From: Sarcocystis neurona
Taxonomy: Eukaryota > Apicomplexa > Conoidasida > Eucoccidiorida > Sarcocystidae
Length of the DNA: 64,000 nucleotides
Assembly (NCBI GenBank): GCA_000727475.1
Contig: KL647336.1
Coordinates: 1 to 64,000 of the forward strand
Direction of reading: 5' to 3'
Shown here: positions 49,054 through 60,035 of the stretch, piece by piece
Numbering within the stretch: the stretch's first letter is position 1
Layout: the number at the start of each line of letters is the position of its first letter
Made by a program: the position numbers and the translations under genes
Notes under the pieces: model-generated
Told to the model about the DNA's origin: nothing
The model's database searches: none
Seen by the model: the letters and a program-made list of their open reading frames with translations, nothing else

Positions 49054-52000
49054 CGTAGACCAGGAAGCTGGGCTTTTGAACGACGTGTACCCGGCGGTTT
49101 CTGCACCCGTGCCACGGAGCAGAGACGCAGGCGAGGCGCTGCGCTGTTGCTGCACGGGTGCGGCACGCGCAGCTGCATCTGTCGCTTCCTTAGTTTCTGT
49201 ACCTTGTCGCGTGGCTGCGTCCGCCGCAGCAGCGAGTCTGCCCGGCGCAGCTGAAGCAGTAGCAACACCTGCGGCGGCACTATTCATCCACACTGGGGAG
49301 AAGACGCAGTTCTCTCCTGGGCTGGCGCAGCCTACTCCTGGGCTGGCGCAGCCTACTTGCGACTGACCCCTGCGATTTTCTATGGGTGACTGTCGCCTGG
49401 CGGTTTGCTTCTGCAGCGGCAGCAGCGGCATGTGCTGGGCTTCCGCATGGCGGGTGCTGTAAGATGCTTCCGCATGGCGGGGGCTGCAAGCTGCTGCAGC
49501 AGGCCACTGCGTCGGCGTATCAGCGGGCTCACGTCCTGGTGGTGCTGCTGCAGCTTGATTGTTTGGCGCAGCAGCTCCTGGCAACAGAACGCCAGGAAGC
49601 AAACTGTAAGACCGTGACGGCAGCACTCTCGGGCAAGAAGGAGTTGCCCTTTGGCGTCTTGCTGCTCGTGCGTAATGAGGCTGCGGTTCCGTATTGCAGA
49701 CTGATGAAGCGGTGGTATTTTGCTGGCAGTAATACGGTTCAAACGACTGTAGCATTGCTGCTGCAGCATCGGTATCTGCTACTAACATGGTCTCGCCCGT
49801 GGCGCCCTCTTGCCCCGGTCGCAACACAGCTACTGAGATATCTGCTGCCCGCGCGGCGCTATCCCGGCGTTGCTGCTGTTGCTGCAACTCGTGAACTTGA
49901 AGCGAGCTTTCTGCTGCGGCTGTGACCGCTGATCCCCAGACCGCGCCATGGCTAGTAGTTGATATCAAGTCGCGTCCCACGTTCCTCTGCGGCGGCGCTG
50001 CTGCCTCCGCCTGCATGTTCAGCAGCGGTGTTGCTGCTGCTGCTGCTGCAGCATACCGGACGTCAGAACCTGCTGCGGGCCTCTCGAACACTGACGCTGA
50101 AGCAGCGCTCTCGTGTTCTGCTGCTGCTCTACCGACAAAGGGCGCGCAGCGTTTCTCACTCAGCAGCAAAGAACCAGCGCTGTAAAGACTCTCTCTCCTC
50201 TCAGTCCTTTGCATATTTGTTGCTTCATAAAGCGGAGCTGCGCAGGGCACGCCAAACACTGCTCCTGCGTCCAGACTCCTGCTGCGCCCAGCAGCACCAC
50301 GTGACGGAGGAACGGCCGCTGCTGCTGCTGGGCGTGTTGTTGCTCGAAGCATCGGGTCTTGCAGTTCACCACCCGCAAAGATGCTGCTGCTACGGGAGCT
50401 CGCGTGCTGCGAGGCGCAGGAAATGCTGCGACACGCAGCCGCGGAACTGCAGCCGCTGTTGAACGGTGCTGCTGTAGCAGCCGAACCGCGTCTCCGCTGT
50501 AGTGGTACTCCATCGTGAAGGAGTTGAAGCTCAGGGAAGTCCAAAAGAGGCATGGCTGCTGTCCGCTCCACTGCTTCTGTACGTTCGGCTGTTGTGATTC
50601 CGGTCTCTGCTGCACTTCGAGGCGCTGCTGCGCTTCTGTTTGTTGCTGCTCTTCCGGCTGGTGCTGCTCTTCGTGTCTCTGAAAGTCTCGCTGTCGTTGC
50701 CTCTCCTCTTGCTTCTTCTCCTCCTTCGCGGTACAGCTTTGTTCCCTTTTGTCCCAGGGAAAAAAGGCGAGTGCGCGCCGAAGCTGCAGATGGTGAATTC
50801 TTCCTTCTTGGGGCCTCACTGTTGAAATTGTCAGAAGCTTTCTGTTGCTGTTCTGCACACGCGTGCTCTGTATGTGCTGCTGCTGCAGTGCTTCTGCGGT
50901 GCTGTGTTGCTTCACCTTCCGCCGCTCCTTTCATTCTTCCCGTCTGGCTGCTGTTGTGCCTCGATAAGGTTCTTCCGCGTCCTTCAGCCCTCCCCGTCAA
51001 AGGTCGGCGACGGTGGTGCTGTTGCGCCGCAGGAGCTGTCTCTCGAAGGACTGCTTCCCTCACAGAGACTCTCCCTTCCTGCTGACTTGCTGCTGCTGCT
51101 GCTGGGTCTTTTTCGCTCTTGCCCGCGTCTCTCCAGTTGCTCCTGCAGACCGGGAATGGCGCCGCCGAGACCTGGCAGTCAGGAGACCCGCAGACAACCG
51201 TTGGCTCTGCTGCTGCTGCATGTGCACTTCCCGCGTGTGCTGCTGCTGCTGACACTTTGGCGTTGAGCACGGCCTCTTCCTCTGCAGCAGGAGCAGCTCT
51301 CGGTGTTGGTTGCTGGTCACGTTGTTGCTGTCCTGCTCCCGGGAGCTCCCACGCGTTCTCCTGCAAAATTCGGCGTGTTTCTCTCCTCTTCAAATTCTTG
51401 TAACCCCTCGGAGCAGCACCTGCAGCAAAATTCCCTCCTCCTTTCCCTCTGTTTCTATCTCCCCCGTCTGCGCAAGACGGATCACGCCAGCCTGCGGAGA
51501 TTGGCAGTCCGGACGCTGCAGCAGCACCATCCCCTGCAGCACACGCGGCAGCAGCCGTCAGATTTGGCAGCAGCTGCGGATCTCGGAGTGACACCGGCAG
51601 CACCCCTGCAGATGCAGCAGTGGGCGGAGCGAGAAGACCGCGAACCTGCGCTGCAGTAGCAGGCGTAAGGGACGGGGGCGCAGCAGCGGAGATACTTCCG
51701 CAGTAGGAAGACGAGGCAGACAACATGCAGCTTTTCCAGCGAGCAGAGCAGCAGCCGCACGCATCCCCACCAGCACTGCAGCACTGTCGGTCTGTCGCGG
51801 CAAAGCAGGAGGGAATGAAAGAGGAGGTCGACGAAGCGTCAACGGCAGCAAGCGGTTCCAGGCAGGTCCTGGAGTCCCCGGCGACGCTCTGCGCAAGTAC
51901 AGAGTGCCTTCTCGCTGCTGCTGCCGCTGTTGTTATTTGGGCAGCCGAAGAGTTATCGACTGCTGCAGCAGAAATGCACCACGGCGCGACCTGCGGATAG

Positions 52001-55000
52001 CGACAGGCGTGCTGCGGCGCAACAACGAGGAAAGGCTCGCTCCATTCCTCGGTGCTGCAGACCGCCGGAGCCGGGCGATAATCCCATGCAGGACTGTTTC
52101 CCAGTCGGAAGGGCGCCTGCTGCTGCTCGAGTAGGCAGGCGCCCTCACGCACTTTGTTGACGCCGGCAACGCCTTGCTGCAGAGTCGCACTTGTTGTCCT
52201 GCTGCTGCTGGGAAGGAAAGATAGACCGGCTTGCTGTCCTCCGCTGCTGTTTTTCTCCGAGGAGAGTGCTGCTGCTGCTACTGCTTCTTTCTCCCTCTCG
52301 TATATCGCCGTCCTTCGCGGAAAGATGGAATTAGAAGTCGCTGTTGCTGCTGCTTCTTGCTGCACTGCTGCTGCGGCGGCAGCATCTGCCGCAGCAGCCC
52401 CAAGAAGTTGCTGGGGTGCCAGCAGACGCATCCCCTGTGAGGTAGTCACAGCAGCAGCCGCAGGAACGGCAGCAGCCGCAGGGACAGCAGCAGCCGCAGG
52501 GACAGCAGCAGCCGCAGGAACAGCAGCAGTCGCAGGAACAGCAACAGCAGCTGACGTGGTGCCACCGGCAGGAACTGAGAACTCTGCAGCAGCAGCGCCC
52601 GCAGGGAGCCACTGCAGTTCCCCAGCGGCACTTTTCTCACCCGCAGCACCAGGTGTGGAGGAGGAGGAGGAGAAAGGCATGCAGCCGAAGGTGGGAACTG
52701 ACGATAAGCGGCACTGATGCGGCAGATTCCCTGCGGACGCTCCTGCCGCCTTCTCAGAACTACGCGGTCGCTCGTTCTGCAGCAAGCAGTCATGTTCTGC
52801 TCCCCTCTCCTTGCAGTCACGCGCCGCCGAAGTCGAAGCATTGCCTCCCGACGCAGCCCCGTCACTAGTTCTGCGCGCTGCATTCCACGTGGCAGCCAAG
52901 GGCGTCAGCAGCAGCTCTCTCTCGCCGCTGCTGCCGCAGCAGCTGCTGTTGCGCATCTGGGCCGCGAGGTGCCTGTGAAGAGCGCGGCTGCCGGTGCAGC
53001 TGCTACCCCAGGCGTTGCTGCTGCGGCGGAGTGCGCAGCAACGCTCGTTAGCTGCAGCGGCAGTTCTGCAGGACGGAGAGAAGTCGCCGACGTCTCTTGG
53101 AGGAGCAGGGCCGGGAAAGGCGGGGGATTCTCTCACTCTGTAACTGCGGCGGTGCAGCGGCGGCTGCTGGTCGAACATGCCGCTGCCTCCTGCTGCTGCT
53201 GCTACTGCCTTTCCTTCGCAGGTCGAAGCGCCGGGGTCCTGCAGCGCAGGTGTCGGTGCGGCAACAGCTGAGTGGCCGCGCATGGTCAGCCCGCCGCTGC
53301 GCAGTCTTCGCGACGACAGCAAAGGCGCGTTCCAGCCGTCGCGCGGCAGCAGAAGTGGCGAGGCCGCGCCGCTGTCACCAGAACAGGAACGCAGCATCCC
53401 CACGTTTTTTACGCCGCTCTTTTCTGCAACGCCTCGGCGACAGACTCCGTCTTGGCTGCTACCGCTGCTGAGGCTGCGACGGACCGGCACGCAACTGCTG
53501 CTGCGGTGGCGAGCCGCCAAGGAGGCAGCAACAGACCGCGTGGCGTCGGGCAGCAGCAGCGGCGGCTGCCCGGGAGAGGCGTGATAGGCGGAAAGACCAC
53601 GTGTTGCTGCAGCACCTGCCGAGGCAGCAGTGACCGGATGCAGCCCGGCGGCGGCCAGGCGAGGAACGCGCCAACTTGACGAAGCCGCTGCCCATTCTTG
53701 CGCTGGCGTTGCTGGTTCCAGCGGATCCTCCTGCAGACGTGGCGCGGCTATTGCTGGCGCCGCTGCTGGTAGATGCTGCATGTGAGCGGCTCCTGCTCTT
53801 GCCTGTTGCTGTCGCCCTCTGCGACCGTTCAGTAAATCAAGATTTTCTCTCCGCTGTTGCTTCTCTCTTTGCACCTGCGACGTCTCAGATACTGGCTCCT
53901 GCTGGTCCTGCTTCTCCTTGACAGAAGCTCCTTTTTGCTGCTGCTGCTGCTGTTGCCACCACCACCAATTTGCTGCAGCCTGCTGCTGCTGATTCTTCCC
54001 GCGGAAGATCTGGATCTGCGGCAGCTGTGCGGCCACTGCCACTGATGGCCGCGGCAGCAGTCTGTCTCTTTGCACCGGGCTCTGCTGCTGCTGCTGCGCC
54101 GGGCGGGTGGCGTGGTCATCTCGACCCACTTGGTGACCGTCTAGTGAAGAAGAACCACGGTGCTGCAGAGGCTTGCCTCTGCCGGTACTCTCTGGCTCCT
54201 CCAGGCCCGGCGGCAACGGTGAACCGCTGCTGTTCAGGCGACCCGGACGCTGCTGCTGCTGCTGCTGGTGCGAGTGGCCGCTGCTGCTTGACCAGCTGCC
54301 ACTTCTTGCTGCAGCATGTTTGTTCCTGGCAGTTGCTGCCTGCAGGAGCAACGTACTCAGATCGGTCACGCCTCTCGGCGACGCGTCTCGTCTTGCACCG
54401 GGAATCCTCCCGGTGCGGTTGCTGCTGCTGCCGTTGCCGCTGCTGCTGGTGCCGGCCCCCACCTCTTGGGGCTGCTGAGGCTGCTGCAGCAGCAGCAGCG
54501 ACGCATTTGCTACTGGACTGAACGACGACACGACGGACCCCCGCAGCCGCTCCTGTCTGCTGCTGCTGCAGCAACTGCTCCTTCTGCTTCTCCGGTGCTG
54601 CTGCAGCTGTCGCAGCCAAGCAAACTGCTGCAGATCTCTCGGTGTGCAAACGGCTGTTGCAAAGGGAGAAGAAGATTTTAAGGAAAGCGTTCGTTCAGGA
54701 GCAGAAACCCCACAGGAAAAACTCTCGACACGTTTCCCTGGATGCTCTTCCCGACCGTCTCCACCTTCCCTAGAAGCGACAGTCAGCAACTGTTGCTGCG
54801 CATTTCTGCGCAGCTGCTGCTGCTGCTGCGACTGCTGCTGCTGCGTGCTGTCATTGGCAAAATGTGTGGGGAGGTTTTTGTCAGGCCTGCGTTGTCGTGT
54901 AGGAATTTTTGCTGATTCTCTGAAGACGTTGTCTTGACGCTGTTCTGCCCCCCTTGCGGCCGCAGCGGAGCCTCGCTCGCACTGCTGTCGGATAGAGTGA

Positions 55001-58000
55001 GACTGCGCAAGGCTGCTGCAACTCACCTGCGCGTCGCGGTGCAGCAACCGTCTCTGTGGAAAAGAAGCATCGAGCGGCAGCAGCTTCGGCCCGTTACCCC
55101 CTTTTCGCTTCTTCTCTAACCGCCAGGAGCGCAGTGAAATTTCTTCTGGCACACGAGCGAGTTGTTCGCTGCTGTCGGGTACTTCCTCAGATGTTTGACC
55201 TGCGGCGGCGCTGTACCAGCTGCCGCTGCTGTCAAAGCTGCTGCGGCTGCTGCCCGCACTTCCACTGCTGCTGCTGCTGCTTCTTAGTCCAACAGTGCTG
55301 CTCAGCGTGTCGCTACCTTGTACTCGTCGGTTACTGCTGTTCCTGCTGCGGGTGCGGTCGGGAGGCATTCCATAGTCGCAGCAGCGGGCGAAGTTATTTT
55401 TCTCAGAGAAATCGCAGGGTCCACTTTCCTGGTGAACCTGCGGATGTGGCTGCTGACGAGCCGTGTGCTGGGGAGCAGCAGTAGTGGCAAGAAGAGAAGG
55501 AGCGGGAGAAGCAATGGCGGCAGCGGCAGCGAGAGGAAGTGGTACTGCAGCAGCAGCATCTCTGCTGAAGAAACCAGCGCCTGCGTGTCTTAGACAGGGG
55601 TCGCGTGGAAGCGGGTTGGTGAAAGAAGAATCTTCCGCTGCTGTTGCTGCTACCTCCTGCGCGGCTAACGGTATTTCGCAGCTTCCCAGGTGCAGCGCAG
55701 GCGCCTGACAAGCAGCAGCAGCTCCAGCAACAGCAAAGCGAGTGGAAGGAGCGGCCGCCGAGGCAGCAGTGGATGCAGAGGAAGCAGCACCTGCAGAAGC
55801 AGCGGTCCTAAGAGCAGAAGCGGCAGCAGCAAAAAAAGGATTAGGAAGGATGCTGCTGCTGAAAGTTGTGTGGCGGGGAGCAGCTGCTGCCGGAGGTGGC
55901 GAGACAGCAGACCAGCGAGAGCCCTGCAGCGAGGCAAGACCACTGTCACATGCTTCGGAAGACTCTTCAAAATTTTCTGAATGGGAGGCACTATCGAAAG
56001 AACGCTTCTCCTGTTGCATCTGTGCTGCGTGTTCCATCGTCGAGGAGAGACACCGCTGTTGCGCACGCTGCCGCGGCTGCTGCTCCTGCTGCTGTTCTTG
56101 CTGCTGCAGCAGCCCGTCGTCGCTGCCGACGGGGAGGGGAGAGGACAAGCTGTGCAGCAGCAATTCGTTTCGGTCAGGTGCGGCTCCTTCTGAATTTAGT
56201 GAGGACTGTAGCAGACCCCCCTGCACTCGTGTACTCGCAGAAGCAACCAACGGCGCGGCCGTGTTTCGTGCTCCTGTTTTCCTGTTTTCGCCTGCTGCTG
56301 CTGCTGTTCTCCTTGTCGACATTACTGCCGGAGGCGCCCCTGCTGCTTTTGCGGTTGCTGCTGCTGTTTCTGTCGCTGTTGCTGCTTTTTTTGCTGCTGC
56401 TGTTGCTGCTGCTGCATTTTTACACTGATGTAGCGCTGGTGGTACTCTCACCTGCTGCATGTAAGAAGAAGTGCCACCACGGGCTTCGTTTTCTCTGGCT
56501 GCTGGGCACTGCCTTTCGAACAGCTGTCGAAGTGAAGCTACAATGCCCTGGCCTTGACTTTCCTTGTCTCGCTGCTCCCGGTACTGCTGTTGGAGGGCCT
56601 GCTGTTGGAAGTCCTGCTGTTGGAGGTCCTGCTGTTGCGGTTGCTGTCGTTGTGCTTGCTGCTGTTGCTGATGCTGTAGTTGCTGTTGGTTTTGCTGCAG
56701 CGACTGCTGAAGCTGTAGCTCCGACTGCTGCTGCTGCCAGTGCCGCTGAGGCTGTGCCTGCTGCCCACGTTCTTGCTGTTGCTGGATTCTGTGCAGCAGC
56801 CGGGCCTGCGTCGCTGCTTGCTCCTGCCGCTGCTGCTGTCGCCGGTGGGGTGGGGGAGAACCAGCGGCAACAAGAGGCAGGGGTGGGAGAGACAAGTCTC
56901 TGCTGCTGCTGCGGCTGCGTACGTACTGCAGCTGCTCGAACGTTGCAACGCACGTGCTCCGGAGACGTTGGAGCGGCTGTAGCGACGTGGAACGTCTGCT
57001 GACGCCTTCGTTCATCCCCAAGCCATTCTCTAAAGCGATGTCTTCTTCATTTTCACTTGTTCTCTCCAGCGTACCTGCTGGTCGCCCGTGCTGCTGCTTC
57101 CTGGTGCTACTTTTGTCCCGTCGGACGCTTCTTCTCGCCTTGTTCTCTTCGTCCCGCCTCTGCCGCGGCTGCGCATTGTCTGATGCTGCGCCTGTTGCAG
57201 TTGCAGCACGCCGCACGCAGGCGCATCCACCAGCAGCGGCAGGCGAAACTAGCACCTCAGTCGCCTGCTGCTGCTGCTGCTTTAGTTGCTGCAAGAACTT
57301 GTTCTGCTGCTGCGGCTGCAGGAAAACTCCTGAGCAGCAGCAGCCGCACCAGTTTACATCAAGCGGCCGTGCTGCCGCCCTCTCGCCGTGGGCGAAACAC
57401 GCCTCCCGACCGCATCTGCTGCCCTTGCTCCTAATGCTGCTGTGCACGCTGACGGCTTCTTCTTTCTGCTGCGCTATGCAGAGCCGTTCATGCAAGAAGC
57501 TGAGGAGGCAGCGGCACTGTTGCATCGAGTGGCCTTGCAGAGGTTTCAGAAGCTGTCTCCACTCTCTGTTGCAGCTGGCAGCAGTTGCAGCAGCAGCACA
57601 AGCAACTGCGTTTTTCTGACCCTGCGCAGCCGCTTTCTGCTGCAGCAGAACTGTTAGGAGAGTGTCTACAGCAGCAGCACGTCGCTCCCTGGTCTTCCGT
57701 GCCACTCGACTCGCCTGCAGCTGCTGCTGTTGCTCGTAGGCTGCAGCAGCTGCTGCAAACAAGCGCGGAAACACGTTCGGGGCTTCCGATTCAAACGCTG
57801 CTGCTGCTGCTGGTGCGTCCCCGTTCCCGCTCCTGCCGGCTGCCACGTTCAAACCTACTGACTGCTGCAGCGAGCAGCAGCAGCAGCAGGTAGTTCCTAC
57901 TGCTGCAGCTGGTCGTCGAGGCTCAGACGCTGCTGCTGGTGTTGCTGCGGCTGTCGTGCGGCCGGGACTGACTGCAAGAGAAGAGCGCGCCGGCGTTGCA

Positions 58001-58806
58001 GTCACGTTCTCCTCGCAGTCATGCGCAGCACCAACCCCCGCTGATGCAGCAGCAGCAGCAGTCCGGGTAGTCAAGACGCCAGACGCCAGCGGCGACTCGG
58101 CGCAGGCATCATCACTTCTCGTCAACGCTGCTGCAAGAGGAGTGCACTGCGTTCTGCCGTTTGGGACTGCAGAAGAAAGAGGAAGACGACCGGAAGAAGC
58201 AGCGGCAGCAGGAAGGACGGCAACAGAAACAGCTGCAGGAGACGCAACAGTGTCCGTAGGAGCCAAAAATTTCTTCTCCGCTGTCGCAGTGGGTGCGGGG
58301 CCTTCTTTGCGTCGGGCGGGCAGTGTTGCCTCTGCAGCTACCGTTCGCGTTGCTGCTGCTGCTGCGGCTGTTGAGCACCAGGAGTGCTGCTGTCGTGAGA
58401 CGCGAGTAGCAGCACCAGGCGCTGGCAGAGCAACAACGGCAGCAGAGATGTCAGCAGCGGCACCACGCGGGGCAGCAGGAGCTGCAGGAGCAGGCGATGC
58501 AGCGCGAGCAGCAGCAGAAGAGTCACGCCGAGGCGACATGGTTCGACTTTTCTTCAGAAACGTTGTGGCGTCTTTTTGCTTGAAAGCAGCGTCGCCCCGC
58601 GGCCGCAGCAGGAGCGTCCGAGCAGAGCGCAGCATTTTGCAAACTTGCACATGATTTTCAAAACTTTTCAAGCAGAAGCTTCTCTGGCAGAAGGCGCATG
58701 TCTCGCAGGGCTGCAGCCGCCACCTGGTGGAGAAAGTGGTCGCAGCCGCAGCAGCAGAAAAAGATGAAAAAAAAATTTTGTCACTTCGCATGAAAACCGA
58801 GTTCAT
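49054..58806 (-). CDS. Giant low-complexity protein with a C2HC zinc finger (large exon)
   Basis: One minus-strand frame stays open for over 10 kb (59361 to 48772). I take coding as running from an acceptor at 58723 (or an ATG at 58806) to a GTAAGA donor after 49054, about 3,220 codons. Near its start CxxC, eleven residues, then HxxxC (CAFCQRSF..HVQVC) is a C2HC zinc finger of the ZC2HC1 type. The rest is mostly disordered and Ala/Ser/Gln/Arg-rich: a long Gln-rich tract (about 56530-56860), Ser runs (about 55240-55290), further Gln runs (about 53940 and 54790), and tandem AAVPA, HAEA and GCASPG repeats. No enzyme domain is visible. The frame beyond 49054 reads GATA microsatellite, so a further exon is expected. 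Two weak phase-0 acceptors lie near 48701 and 48691. By phase this exon fits directly after the block ending at 60036, so both may be one gene. Confidence 0.7.
49316..49357 (-). repeat. 21-bp perfect tandem repeat, two copies, in the giant gene
   Basis: CCTGGGCTGGCGCAGCCTAC plus T on the plus strand is repeated exactly twice. In the minus-strand coding frame it gives two consecutive heptads of GCASPG plus one variable residue. Confidence 0.85.
49439..49492 (-). repeat. 27-bp tandem repeat, two copies, in the giant gene
   Basis: Copies start at 49439 and 49466, both beginning GCTTCCGCATGGCGGG, with a few differences at their ends. The coding frame reads two nine-residue units containing RHAEA. 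The length preserves the frame. Confidence 0.8.
52449..52550 (-). repeat. 15-bp tandem repeat encoding AAVPA units in the giant gene
   Basis: Six to seven copies of a unit close to GCAGCAGCCGCAGGA on the plus strand. The coding (minus) strand reads repeated Ala-Ala-Val-Pro-Ala pentapeptides. Near-identity between copies suggests recent expansion by slippage or unequal exchange. Confidence 0.85.
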
Positions 58807-60035
58807 CGCACCAGCAGCAGCAGCCGCTGCTGCTGATCCCTGAGACTTTCTGCCAGCGCGCGCCACAGCTACAGAGGAGCACTTTTCACGCAAAAAAGAT
58901 GCCTGTTGCAGAAGCAACAACTGCTGCTGCTCCTCTCCACTTCTGTCCCCTGCAGAATGCCCAACGTCTCGCTTTCGCGAGGCTTTCCCTGATGCCTGCT
59001 GCTGCGTCACAGCAGCTGCACACCCCCCCGCGCAAAAATAGCGCACAGACAAAGAGCTCCCGACGCGACAGCGCGCGCGCGCGCAAAAAAAAGTCACGTG
59101 GTAGAATCCCCGCCTTGGCCCCCCTGTCCCCCTTGCAAGCAGAAAGACAGGTATACAGCAACAGCAATGAGCCTGCCGCGACCAAGCAGCAGCGAGAAGA
59201 GAAAGACAAGCAGCTGCGCCAGAGAGTAACTCCTCTCGAGAAACGAGCAGCAGGTGCTGCAGCGAGGGAGCGAGGGTTGTTGCCGCTTTATAAAACAAGC
59301 CGACCTGTCGACAGAGCAGGTCCGGCAGCAACTCCCCCAGCGACAGCACCCGTGTGCCCACTCACACTCAGTCATATTCACCCTCTAAAAATATGCTGTC
59401 ATGAAACCAGGCAAGCGCAGAAAAAAGCAGAAAGAAATACGGAGAGGCAGACAACGGGAGAAGGGGAAAGCCAGGAAGAAACCAGGGAAAAGAGAGAGAC
59501 AGACACGAAGAAGACAGAAACAGAGAGACAGGCACAGAGAGAGAGAGAGGGACACACATAGAAAGAGCCACACAGAGAGGACAGCAGACAGAGACAGATA
59601 AAAAGGATGTTTGAGTAGGCGACGTTCGGTGTGGAAGTGAACGGAGACACACATTAAATCTCCTTCAGGGACGGGGCAGGCGGCAGGCAGACGACCGGTG
59701 GTAGCTGCTGCCGACGACACGGCCACGTCAAAGCAGCAGCAGGAGCAGCAGCAAGGTCAAGTTGGCGTCTCGTTCTTCTGTTGCAGCATACAGCAGCACT
59801 TCGTGGTTTTCTTTCTACGACGCCTTTCCTCTTCCACAGAGTGGACGAGCAAATCTGTACAGACTTTAGAAGAGAGAATGCGGTTGCAGACGGCTTCGCA
59901 GCACATATGTGTAGGTGTTCGCGCCACGTCATCTGCTGTCCCCGTCTTCTTCACTTTTAACTTGTCCCTTCTCTCTCCTCTCTCTCTATCTATCTTTCTC
60001 TGTCCCGCATGAGTTGTCGTCTCTCGTTGACTCAC
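58807..60035. other. Probable intron of the giant gene, with purine-rich GAGA tract
   Basis: The segment between the two long minus-strand coding blocks. About 59405-59605 is GAGACAGA-type purine-rich sequence on the plus strand, which is a pyrimidine-rich tract on the minus strand. A GTGAGT donor follows 60036 and a TTTCTCCACCAG acceptor precedes 58723. The minus strand stays open through much of it, but the frames have no recognisable domain. Confidence 0.5.

Noticed and set aside
59094..59361. The ATG at 59361 as start of the giant protein
   Set aside because: The frame before 58806 shows no conserved sequence and includes a pyrimidine-rich acceptor context; a splice at 58723 or the ATG at 58806 is more plausible.
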